Positions 1 to 4,676 of a stretch of DNA of 5,838 nucleotides are shown piece after piece. The DNA is from DATJSN01 sp035504095 (lineage in GTDB: Bacteria > Planctomycetota > Phycisphaerae > WQYP01). The position numbers and the translations under genes were made by a program. The DNA is taken from the NCBI GenBank assembly GCA_035504095.1, contig DATJSN010000011.1:1-5838 (forward strand), in the 5' to 3' direction. Below the pieces are notes generated by a model. That model did not search any database and was not told the origin of the DNA. It was given only the letters and a program-made list of their open reading frames with translations. Every line of letters starts with the position of its first letter. Position 1 is the stretch's first letter.

Positions 1-70
1 GAATACGTTCTTCAATGTCTACGCCAACGTAAAACAGCTTGGGACCCTTCTTATTCTGTCTACCCATCAT
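1..70 (-). CDS. N-terminal fragment of a gene cut by the window edge; possibly an IS transposase
   Basis: Reading leftwards from position 70 there are two consecutive ATG codons (70-68 and 67-65), preceded by a strong Shine-Dalgarno GGAGG at 84-80 with 9 nt to the first ATG. The frame stays open to the window edge and gives 23 residues, MMGRQNKKGPKLFYVGVDIE then ERI. The RBS and open frame make a real gene start likely. The function is uncertain: a short basic lead followed by K-L-F-Y-x-x-x-x-x-E-x-R-I resembles, from memory, the opening of DDE transposases of the IS1182/IS5 kind, which continue with a DHPLR-like motif that would lie outside the window. I see no terminal inverted repeat that would mark an IS end. 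It could equally be an ordinary hypothetical protein. Confidence 0.55.
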   Translation of the reverse strand, partial: MMGRQNKKGPKLFYVGVDIEERI

Positions 71-79
71 AAGTATGTG

Positions 80-84
80 CCTCC
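80..84 (-). promoter_or_regulatory. Ribosome binding site of the left-edge gene
   Basis: Minus-strand GGAGG, nine nucleotides before the ATG at 70. It is the strongest Shine-Dalgarno match in the window and the main reason to call the otherwise tiny fragment a gene. Confidence 0.65.
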
Positions 85-167
85 ATGCAATCGATTAATG
101 TTATTTTTAGCGCCTTTTGGTGATTTGGGCAACAGTCCCGAGCTCAGAGATTCATTTTTTGATTTTA

Positions 168-185
168 ACTTTTTACTTTTTACTT
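168..185. repeat. Short A/T-rich heptad tandem repeat
   Basis: Two and a half copies of ACTTTTT lie in tandem, within a T-rich stretch (roughly 151-185) between the left-edge gene and the Nudix gene. No reading frame or clear promoter is visible in 85-224. It is probably simple-sequence slippage; an upstream activating A-tract for the left-edge gene is possible but not shown. Confidence 0.5.
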
Positions 186-224
186 CATCTCCCCTGCCTC
201 TCCTGATCTACTTTCATCTGCTCT

Positions 225-245
225 CGGCGCAGTTTTACTGCGCCG
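225..245. terminator. Perfect 9-bp hairpin across the Nudix stop codon
   Basis: CGGCGCAGT (225-233) and ACTGCGCCG (237-245) are perfect complements separated by three bases. The stop codon of the Nudix gene (237-235) supplies the loop and the first base of one arm. In the minus-strand transcript the stem forms at the 3' end of the reading frame. No U-tract follows on either strand, so it is not a canonical intrinsic terminator. It may be a Rho-associated or mRNA-stabilising 3' structure. The stem is certain as sequence, its role is inferred. Confidence 0.45.
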
Positions 246-735
246 CCGCGTCGGCTAATCGCAACACTTCTTTGGCCGAGTCAAAGGTCAATTGCTTGAT
301 TGCGTCCTGATAAGCCAGCCACACATAACCGACATGTTCATCTGAAAGCCGCACGCTTTCCTGTTCTGTTTGTCCGAGAAAATAAGTTACGGTTTTGTGC
401 ACTTTTCCTTTGCGCGAAGAAAAAAATTCGTACTGAATTTTGTGTTCAAAACGGCCCACACGCCCAACCTGGGAAATGCCGGTCTCTTCAAAAAGCTCCC
501 GCAGAGCCGTCTGCCATGATGTTTCGCCTTTTTCGACATGTCCTTTCGGATAATCCCAATGTTTGCCGTAGTTAAGTAATAGATACAGTCTCTGCCCTTC
601 GATAAGGCGAAATAAAACAAATCCCGCGGACTCTTCAAACCGCACGCCGGGTTTGTGGCCATGGCCGGAATCCCGGCCCTTGCCGCGATGGCGTTTTCTT
701 CGCCTCTTGCCGGTTGGTTCTGAGGGTTTGTTCAC
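235..735 (-). CDS. Nudix hydrolase, Ap4A-hydrolase-like
   Basis: This 166-residue protein carries a complete Nudix box, G-x5-E-x7-R-E-U-x-E-E-x-G-U, at residues 65-87: G65, E71, R79-E80, E83-E84, G86 and I87. These residues bind the catalytic Mg2+. The surrounding pattern (SAGFVLF at 36-42, HWDYPKGHVEKGE at 59-71, K114-x-V-x-YFLG) fits the bis(5'-nucleosyl)-tetraphosphatase branch, which cleaves Ap4A-type dinucleotides or other NDP-X compounds; the exact substrate cannot be read from sequence. The Nudix fold begins near residue 31. The first 30 residues are a basic tail (RRRKRHRGKGR at 11-21) of unknown role. The GTG start at 735 is chosen because it overlaps the TGA of the upstream DinB gene as GTGA, implying translational coupling; no strong Shine-Dalgarno is visible. 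A later GTG at residue 31 is a possible but less likely start. Confidence 0.9.
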   Translation of the reverse strand: MNKPSEPTGKRRRKRHRGKGRDSGHGHKPGVRFEESAGFVLFRLIEGQRLYLLLNYGKHWDYPKGHVEKGETSWQTALRELFEETGISQVGRVGRFEHKIQYEFFSSRKGKVHKTVTYFLGQTEQESVRLSDEHVGYVWLAYQDAIKQLTFDSAKEVLRLADAAAQ

Positions 736-1202
736 AACGGCTTACCCAATAACTGGCGTTTATGTTTGATGAATTTGAGGTGATGATCGAGGTGCTGCAC
801 GTACATTTGCAGCATTTCGCCCAAAGTGATGCGGCCGCGCTGATTATGCACGCCCACGCGTTCGAACGCTGAATCGGGAAGCTTTCGGAGAATTTCGCCG
901 GTAAGCTGCCGGTTTTTGGCGAAAATTTCCGCGGCGAGGTGCGGATCAAGCTCGTTGTAAAATAAATTTTTAACAAAGGCGCTTTCATCAAAGCCGACCA
1001 GCGTGGGATTTTCCTCCGCGATGATCCGTTTCATGCGATCGGAGGCGATCAGGTCGCTATCCATCAGATGCAGCACAATCTGCCGGATGCTCCAGGTATT
1101 GGGCACGGGAAACGCGCTAAAATCAGCGGGCGTTAAACCTTTGATCGCCGCCTGTACCGCGGTGGCTCCGTGAATGTATTCATCGATAATTGAACGGTTC
1201 AT
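732..1202 (-). CDS. DinB/YfiT-like four-helix metalloprotein (DinB_2 superfamily)
   Basis: This 156-residue protein has the usual length and layout of the DinB/YfiT-like four-helix bundle. It has W37-S-I-R in the segment that typically reads W-S-x-x-E/Q, followed by VLHLMDSD with His45, and a C-terminal H137-L-D-H-H141 (HxxxH). His45, His137 and His141 match the three-histidine divalent metal site of this superfamily. Characterised relatives are metal-dependent thiol-S-transferases (bacillithiol or mycothiol) and stress-induced proteins; most members are uncharacterised and the thiol used here cannot be inferred. The ATG at 1202 has a GGGGA stretch 9 nt upstream (1216-1212). The gene ends in a 4-nt overlap with the Nudix start, so the two are co-transcribed, suggesting a shared detoxification or housekeeping-cleaning role (inference). 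Confidence 0.85.
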   Translation of the reverse strand: MNRSIIDEYIHGATAVQAAIKGLTPADFSAFPVPNTWSIRQIVLHLMDSDLIASDRMKRIIAEENPTLVGFDESAFVKNLFYNELDPHLAAEIFAKNRQLTGEILRKLPDSAFERVGVHNQRGRITLGEMLQMYVQHLDHHLKFIKHKRQLLGKPL

Positions 1203-1244
1203 TCCGGATCATCCCCATTGCGGCGATTGCTCCGTGCCTCCGCC

Positions 1245-1257
1245 ATAATTAATTATA
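1245..1257 (-). promoter_or_regulatory. Candidate -10 region of the DinB-Nudix operon, inside an AT palindrome
   Basis: On the minus strand TATAAT reads from 1257 to 1252, about 50 nt before the DinB ATG. It overlaps a perfect 12-bp palindrome ATAATTAATTAT at 1245-1256. A TTGACG on the same strand (1288-1283) is too far away (25 nt) to be a normal -35 partner, so only the -10 element is supported. The palindrome could also be an operator, or simply AT-rich promoter DNA. Confidence 0.35.
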
Positions 1258-1302
1258 GACACAATTGGAGGCTGCTGCATGGCGTCAAATATGTGTTGGA
1301 TT

Positions 1303-1308
1303 TATACT
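1303..1308 (+). promoter_or_regulatory. Candidate -10 box of the TPR membrane protein gene
   Basis: TATACT matches the sigma-70 -10 consensus in five of six positions and lies 59 nt before the ATG at 1368. No convincing -35 hexamer stands 16-18 nt upstream. Together with the minus-strand -10 candidate it suggests that 1203-1367 is a divergent promoter region. Confidence 0.3.
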
Positions 1309-1367
1309 TAGGGGCTCTGACCAAATAAGGCGGACTGTTAACTTTTTAGAAAGGTCGCACTCAAACG

Positions 1368-2051
1368 ATGGAAACCGAAGAACGCCATGAACTACAGAAA
1401 AACGATTTGCTTGGCGTGACCATGCAGATCTATGTTTTCCTTCGTGATTACGGGGCATACCTGCTTTTGCTGGTCGCTTTGGGTATTCTGGGTTTCGAGC
1501 TTTTGCGCATCCATCAGGTTAATCAGGAACGCAAAATGCAGCAGGCATGGTCCGATCTGAACCAGGCGGACACGCCGCAGAAAATCCAGGACACGGTTAT
1601 TTCACAATATTCCTTCCCCGCCGTGCTGGCCCAGGCATACGATCAGATCGGCTTTTTTTATCTGGGAACCATCAACCTGGGCAATCCGGCGGCAGGCGTC
1701 AACGGCGTAAAAGTGACTCGGGACGGGGCGATTTCCGCCGCGGAACAAGCCTTTAACACCGTGCTGGAAAATTATCCCGATCAGTCGCTGGCGGCGGCCC
1801 GCGCTCAAATGGGGTTGGCGCTCACGTATGAAGACGCCGGTGAGTGGGACCAGGCCGCGGCGATTTATAAAAACATGCTTTCCGACCAGGCGACGCCGAT
1901 GGAAAAAGCCTTCGCCCCGATGGCCCAATATCGTCTGGTGCATCTGGACGGCTGGAGCCAGCCGCCGCTGGTCGGACCGCCGGTGGCGATTGCGCCGGCC
2001 ACGCGTCCGGCGGTGAATTCATCGGAACTGCAATCACTGGAACAACCTTAA
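1368..2051 (+). CDS. Membrane-anchored TPR-like protein
   Basis: This 227-residue protein has a short charged N-terminus (METEERHELQKND), one hydrophobic segment at about residues 28-46 (YGAYLLLLVALGILGFELL), and a soluble region. That region holds TPR-like helical hairpins at about 85-100 and 121-195, for example AISAAEQAFNTVLENYPDQS followed by A-x-MGLALTYEDAGEWDQAAAIY. The last 30 residues are rich in Pro and Ala and look disordered. The architecture resembles YfgM/BamD-type envelope TPR proteins, which scaffold protein complexes at the membrane; I infer an N-in topology with the TPR domain outside the cytoplasm. The N-terminal motif is one I associate with Planctomycetota. The ATG is preceded by AGAAAGG (1348-1354), 13 nt away, which is rather long. 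No enzymatic motif is seen and partners are unknown. The gene stands alone, divergent from DinB. Confidence 0.8.
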   Translation: METEERHELQKNDLLGVTMQIYVFLRDYGAYLLLLVALGILGFELLRIHQVNQERKMQQAWSDLNQADTPQKIQDTVISQYSFPAVLAQAYDQIGFFYLGTINLGNPAAGVNGVKVTRDGAISAAEQAFNTVLENYPDQSLAAARAQMGLALTYEDAGEWDQAAAIYKNMLSDQATPMEKAFAPMAQYRLVHLDGWSQPPLVGPPVAIAPATRPAVNSSELQSLEQP

Positions 2052-2119
2052 AGGGGAATTAGCTCCACTTTTGCCGCTTTTACAGAAATGGGTATCTCTG
2101 AATCCCTTGGCTATCGAAT

Positions 2120-2210
2120 TTCCGAATGTCGGGACTGCCCTGAAGGGGCTATTTATTTTAGCCCGGTGTTGTTGCGCAGCGACTACGCCGGGGCAACGGT
2201 TCCGAATGTC
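2120..2210 (+). repeat. 11-bp direct repeat TTCCGAATGTC (2120-2130 and 2200-2210)
   Basis: The same 11 bases occur twice, exactly 80 bp apart. The first copy lies just outside the left end of the palindromic element and the second between its left arm and its left inner hairpin. A chance exact 11-mer this close is unlikely. It may record a partial duplication or nested insertion during the history of the element. Confidence 0.6.
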
Positions 2211-2367
2211 ATCAACCCTGTAGGGGTTGCGTCATTTCCAGATGGAGCGTGTATCATTTCCCTTTGACACAACCCTTTCAGGGTAGGCTGGTATGTTTGG
2301 CCGTTTTCCCGGCGTAGTCCCGCGAGGCGGGACAACACCAGGCTTATTGATTATGCCCCGTTGGGGC
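2137..2367. repeat. Composite palindromic intergenic repeat (about 230 bp) of nested hairpins
   Basis: The element is roughly symmetric about position 2252. Its ends are matching small hairpins: GCCCT-GAA-GGGGC at 2137-2149 and GCCCC-GTT-GGGGC at 2355-2367. Inside are long inverted arms. GCCCGGTGTTGT (2161-2172) pairs with ACAACACCAGGC (2332-2343) with one mismatch, and GACTACGCCGGG (2181-2192) pairs perfectly with CCCGGCGTAGTC (2308-2319). Each arm carries its own small hairpin: GTTGC-GCA-GCGAC at 2171-2183 with one G-T pair, and GTCCCGC-GAG-GCGGGAC at 2317-2333, perfect. Two inner hairpins follow: CAACCC-TGTAG-GGGTTG at 2213-2229 and ACCCT-TTC-AGGGT at 2272-2284. No protein is encoded. The pattern fits interspersed palindromic repeats of planctomycete, verrucomicrobial and related genomes (recalled, not searched). 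It occupies most of the 2052-2381 gap; 2052-2136 holds nothing else I can name. Confidence 0.8.
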
Positions 2368-2370
2368 AAA

Positions 2371-2376
2371 AAGAGA
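2371..2376 (+). promoter_or_regulatory. Purine-rich ribosome site that decides the GTG start at 2382
   Basis: AAGAGA lies five nucleotides before GTG 2382. The only upstream in-frame alternative is TTG at 2361, which sits inside the terminal hairpin of the repeat and has no Shine-Dalgarno. This favours GTG 2382 as the start of the cyclodeaminase/cyclohydrolase gene. Confidence 0.4.
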
Positions 2377-2381
2377 TTGTC

Positions 2382-3038
2382 GTGAAAGATCAATCGTCTT
2401 CTGCTTCCCCCGGTGACTTGCGCTCGCTAAGCGTTCAGGAATTTCTTGTGCGCTTAGCGGCCAAAACACCCACCCCAGGCGGTGGATCGGCCGCCGCACT
2501 CGCCGGCGGGTTGGCGGCGGCACAAGCTCACATGGTGGTGGCGTACACCATCGGCAAACCCAAATTTTCCGCCATGGAAAAAGTGCTCCGGGAACACGCG
2601 TCGCGCCTATTGGCGGCGATGAATCTTTTTCTTGAATTGGCGGAAATGGACGCGGCGGCCTATGAAGTTCTTCAACCGCTTTTAAAACTTTCGCCCGAAG
2701 AGCGGAGGAAAAATCCACGCTTTGCACCCGCGCTTCTCGCGTCGATACGCACGCCGCAAAGCGTAGGCGTCACGGCGGCCCAGGTTCTGCTTGTCTCCAC
2801 GGAACTTGTGGATATCAGCAATCCGCAGCTTGTTTCCGATCTGGGCGTCGCGGCGAGCCTGGCGAATACGGCGGTGGAAACTTCAGCGCTTAACGTGCTG
2901 GTTAATCTGCCTTTGCTTGATGACCCGGCCGAGGCCGGGCGTTTACGCGAAGAAGTGGATTCGATCTCCCGCCGGGCGGCGACGATGTGGAAGGATTTTT
3001 CGCTCAAGATCGCAGAGCGACTCGGCACGCAAAAATAA
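2382..3038 (+). CDS. Cyclodeaminase/cyclohydrolase family protein (FTCD C-domain, FchA-like)
   Basis: Starting at GTG 2382 the protein has 218 residues, a normal length for stand-alone members of this family (about 205-215). Family signatures are the segment TPTPGGGSAAAL at residues 29-40, an acidic segment E-M-D-A-A-A-Y around 88-94, and the C-terminal block NPQLVSDLGVAASLA with A-L-N-V-L-V-N-L following (about 147-176). It is largely helical. Relatives hydrolyse 5,10-methenyl-tetrahydrofolate to 10-formyl-tetrahydrofolate (FchA) or deaminate 5-formimino-tetrahydrofolate (FTCD); which one applies here cannot be decided. No folate or histidine-degradation gene is adjacent. A longer reading from TTG 2361 would add seven residues drawn from the repeat and is less likely. 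The transcript's 5' end probably lies in or beyond the repeat, so the leader may be highly structured (inference). Confidence 0.88.
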   Translation: MKDQSSSASPGDLRSLSVQEFLVRLAAKTPTPGGGSAAALAGGLAAAQAHMVVAYTIGKPKFSAMEKVLREHASRLLAAMNLFLELAEMDAAAYEVLQPLLKLSPEERRKNPRFAPALLASIRTPQSVGVTAAQVLLVSTELVDISNPQLVSDLGVAASLANTAVETSALNVLVNLPLLDDPAEAGRLREEVDSISRRAATMWKDFSLKIAERLGTQK

Positions 3039-3042
3039 GCCA

Positions 3043-3066
3043 CAGAGAGCATGGAGAACTCAGAGA
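3043..3066 (+). repeat. Degenerate CACAGAG-type spacer sequence
   Basis: CAGAGA occurs at 3043-3048 and 3061-3066, 18 bp apart, in a purine-rich stretch directly after the cyclodeaminase stop, followed by T-runs at 3067-3071 and 3077-3083. It resembles the widespread CACAGAG-rich intergenic sequences of planctomycete, verrucomicrobial and deltaproteobacterial genomes (recalled). No stem precedes the T-runs, so I do not call a terminator. The rest of the 3039-3157 gap between the convergent genes holds only the weak hairpin at 3091-3108. Confidence 0.35.
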
Positions 3067-3090
3067 TTTTTAAGTGTTTTTTTACCACAA

Positions 3091-3108
3091 TCCCGATAGC
3101 CCCCGGGA
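3091..3108. other. Weak inverted repeat between convergent genes
   Basis: TCCCG (3091-3095) pairs with CGGGA (3104-3108) around an 8-nt loop. A T6 run begins at 3121, twelve nucleotides after the stem, too far for a canonical intrinsic terminator of the plus-strand gene. It lies where bidirectional termination would be expected, but the evidence is thin. Confidence 0.25.
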
Positions 3109-3157
3109 ACGACACGACGATTTTTTGTTTAGAACGGCGGGTGTTTTTCATCAGGGC

Positions 3158-3928
3158 TTAGATGCCTTTGATCTCGCCGCCGTCCATGCGTACGGATGTG
3201 CCAGTCATCCACTTCGCCACAGGCGATACCATGAACGCGAGTAATTCGGCGATTTCTTCCGGCTGACCATAACGGCTGATTTCCACCTGCTCGGGAAATT
3301 TTTTCATCGCTTCTTCGAGAGTCATGTTGTGTGCCGGCGCCCATTTTTCCATAAATGTTTGACGACGGTTGGTCATTACGGCTCCCGGCACAATGCTATT
3401 GACCTGGACCTCGTCTTTGATGCCCTGCTCGGCAAAAGCTTTGGCCAGAGCGATGATTGCCGCGTTTGTCGCGGCCACCGCCGCGAACGCCGGCTTGGGA
3501 TCCAGCGCCGCACTTCCGGACATGAACACGACGGACCCTTTGGTTGCCTTAAGCGCGTCCCAGGCTTTTATCGTCAATCGTCGTGCTCCATGAAGCTTGA
3601 GTTCCATACCCGCCCGCCATTGTTCGTCAGTCATTTCAAAAAGGTCGATCTGCGGCACCGCTCCCGCGATATTCAAGAGCGCGTCGATGCGACGGAACTT
3701 ATCCAGCGCCGCTTTGACGACCGCGGCCGCGGCTTCAGTCTGGCTCAGGTCCAGGTCCAGAATCACGCTCTGGGCGCCGGCACTTTGTACTTCGGCGGCG
3801 ACCTCGTCCAGGGCTTTTTTGTTGCGTGCGACGAGCACGAGTCCTGAAAAATCCTTCGCCAGGCGGATTGCCGTCGCGCGGCCAATACCCTGGCTGGCCC
3901 CGGTGATAATCGCGACATTGTTTTTCAC
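3158..3928 (-). CDS. SDR-family protein lacking the YxxxK catalytic pair
   Basis: This 256-residue Rossmann-fold protein is of classical SDR length. The cofactor motif TGASQGIG is at residues 9-16, NIAG (usually NNAG) at 86-89, active-site-type serines at 137 and 139, and VNSIVPGAVMT after strand 6. At the place of Tyr151 and Lys155 (FabG numbering, which coincides here) the sequence has Val151 (GTG) and Asn155 (AAC), so the proton-relay pair is absent. NAD(P) binding is likely; ordinary ketone/alcohol dehydrogenation is doubtful. I recall other SDR subgroups with N-A-A at this place, so this may be a natural atypical clade rather than decay. GTG 3928 is chosen because AGAGAGGA stands five nucleotides upstream and the fold starts at once (MKNNVAIITGA). 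An ATG at 4000 or 3961 would extend into the preceding gene without added homology. It is the last gene of the three-gene operon, 25 nt after the upstream stop. Confidence 0.88.
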   Translation of the reverse strand: MKNNVAIITGASQGIGRATAIRLAKDFSGLVLVARNKKALDEVAAEVQSAGAQSVILDLDLSQTEAAAAVVKAALDKFRRIDALLNIAGAVPQIDLFEMTDEQWRAGMELKLHGARRLTIKAWDALKATKGSVVFMSGSAALDPKPAFAAVAATNAAIIALAKAFAEQGIKDEVQVNSIVPGAVMTNRRQTFMEKWAPAHNMTLEEAMKKFPEQVEISRYGQPEEIAELLAFMVSPVAKWMTGTSVRMDGGEIKGI

Positions 3929-3933
3929 TTGGT

Positions 3934-3941
3934 TCCTCTCT
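3934..3941 (-). promoter_or_regulatory. Ribosome binding site deciding the SDR start
   Basis: Minus-strand AGAGAGGA, five nucleotides before GTG 3928. It argues for the internal GTG over the longer frame that begins at 4000 and overlaps the preceding gene by 47 bp. Confidence 0.65.
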
Positions 3942-3953
3942 CGAATAAGGCGC

Positions 3954-4652
3954 TCAGGCATTTTTCCAGGTGCTTCGAATGGCTTCGAGGAGAACGTCAA
4001 CGACGAGGCCCGGAGCGGTCAGCATTGGTGAATGATCGACGGCATGAGCGCGCACCACGGCTTTCATGCGCCCGGCCTGGAAGTGCTGGGTCTTCGCCGG
4101 AATCATTCGATCATTCTCGGCGACAAGAAACCACACCGGCTTGTCTTTCCAAAGCGGCCGGGGAGCCTTCTCCTGAATGCACCTCACGTTGAGCGGCCGT
4201 TGCGTAGCGAGCAGCACCGATTTGACATCAGGGGCCGCGTCCTGGGCGAACGCGTGCGCAAAGCCTTCGGGCGGCATCCAAATAAATCCGCCGTCATCGG
4301 GAGCCAATTTCGGGGCCTGAGCATGCGGTGGTTCCCGGTAAAACACATCGGCCACTGTTTCTCCTTCGTCCGGCACCAGGGCTGCCACATAAACCAGCAG
4401 CTTCACGCGCTGATTCCTGGTGGCGCCAATGACCGCACCGGCGTACGCATGACCGACCAGAACAATATCGCCCTGAATCCTGGTCAATGCCCGATCAAGT
4501 GCCCCAATATCGTCGCTAAGACTCGTCAGCGGAAGCGGCGCGCAGAGAACGCCGAATCCCTCTTTTTGCAAAGGAAGGATGATTTGGGTCCAACTCGCGC
4601 ATTCCGCCCAGGCGCCATGAACCGCAACGATAGTCAATTTGGCATCAGGCAT
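3954..4652 (-). CDS. Alpha/beta hydrolase-fold protein with Ala in place of the nucleophile Ser
   Basis: This 232-residue protein has the compact alpha/beta hydrolase layout of the salicylate-esterase/AB-hydrolase-6 kind. It has a first strand with VAVHGAW (oxyanion segment, residues 9-15), a nucleophile elbow VGHAYAGAVIG (66-76), a candidate acid Asp181 (ENDRMIP), and the base His207 (VDHSPML). The elbow normally reads G-H-S-x-G-G. Here residue 69 is Ala (codon GCG) and residue 71 is Ala instead of Gly, so acyl-enzyme chemistry is not expected, although His and Asp are kept. I recall GHAYAG variants in soil-bacterial relatives, so this is probably a stable family feature; such proteins may bind a ligand, act by His/Asp base catalysis, or be non-catalytic. 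The ATG at 4652 has AGGA eight nucleotides upstream (4664-4661). It lies 24 nt after the upstream hydrolase and 25 nt before the SDR start. Confidence 0.85.
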   Translation of the reverse strand: MPDAKLTIVAVHGAWAECASWTQIILPLQKEGFGVLCAPLPLTSLSDDIGALDRALTRIQGDIVLVGHAYAGAVIGATRNQRVKLLVYVAALVPDEGETVADVFYREPPHAQAPKLAPDDGGFIWMPPEGFAHAFAQDAAPDVKSVLLATQRPLNVRCIQEKAPRPLWKDKPVWFLVAENDRMIPAKTQHFQAGRMKAVVRAHAVDHSPMLTAPGLVVDVLLEAIRSTWKNA

Positions 4653-4676
4653 ATTCAGCTTCCTAAATAAGGTTAA

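Noticed and set aside
77..310. 77-codon plus-strand frame at the left
   Set aside because: It runs through the AT-rich spacer and antisense into the Nudix 3' end, with no motif and no conserved-looking composition.
2137..2367. CRISPR array or tRNA-like structure in the palindromic region
   Set aside because: There are no equal-length direct repeats with spacers, no cloverleaf, and the hairpins differ from each other. An interspersed palindromic repeat explains the pattern better.
3067..3126. Intrinsic terminator for the cyclodeaminase gene from the T-runs
   Set aside because: The T-runs at 3067 and 3077 have no GC stem before them, and the T6 run at 3121 is 12 nt beyond a weak 5-bp stem.
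2672..3151. 159-codon minus-strand open frame opposite the cyclodeaminase gene
   Set aside because: The plus strand carries the complete family signature; the antisense frame has no recognisable features.
3329..3847. 172-codon plus-strand open frame opposite the SDR gene
   Set aside because: It is antisense to a recognisable SDR; its composition and lack of motifs indicate a shadow frame.
3929..4000. 24-residue N-terminal extension of the SDR from ATG 4000
   Set aside because: It overlaps the preceding gene by 47 bp, adds residues before the first SDR strand, and ignores a strong Shine-Dalgarno placed exactly before GTG 3928.
4032..4670. 212-codon plus-strand open frame opposite the GHAYAG hydrolase
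   Set aside because: It is fully antisense to a protein with clear alpha/beta hydrolase motifs, its translation shows no domain pattern, and it has no convincing ribosome site. It is a shadow frame.
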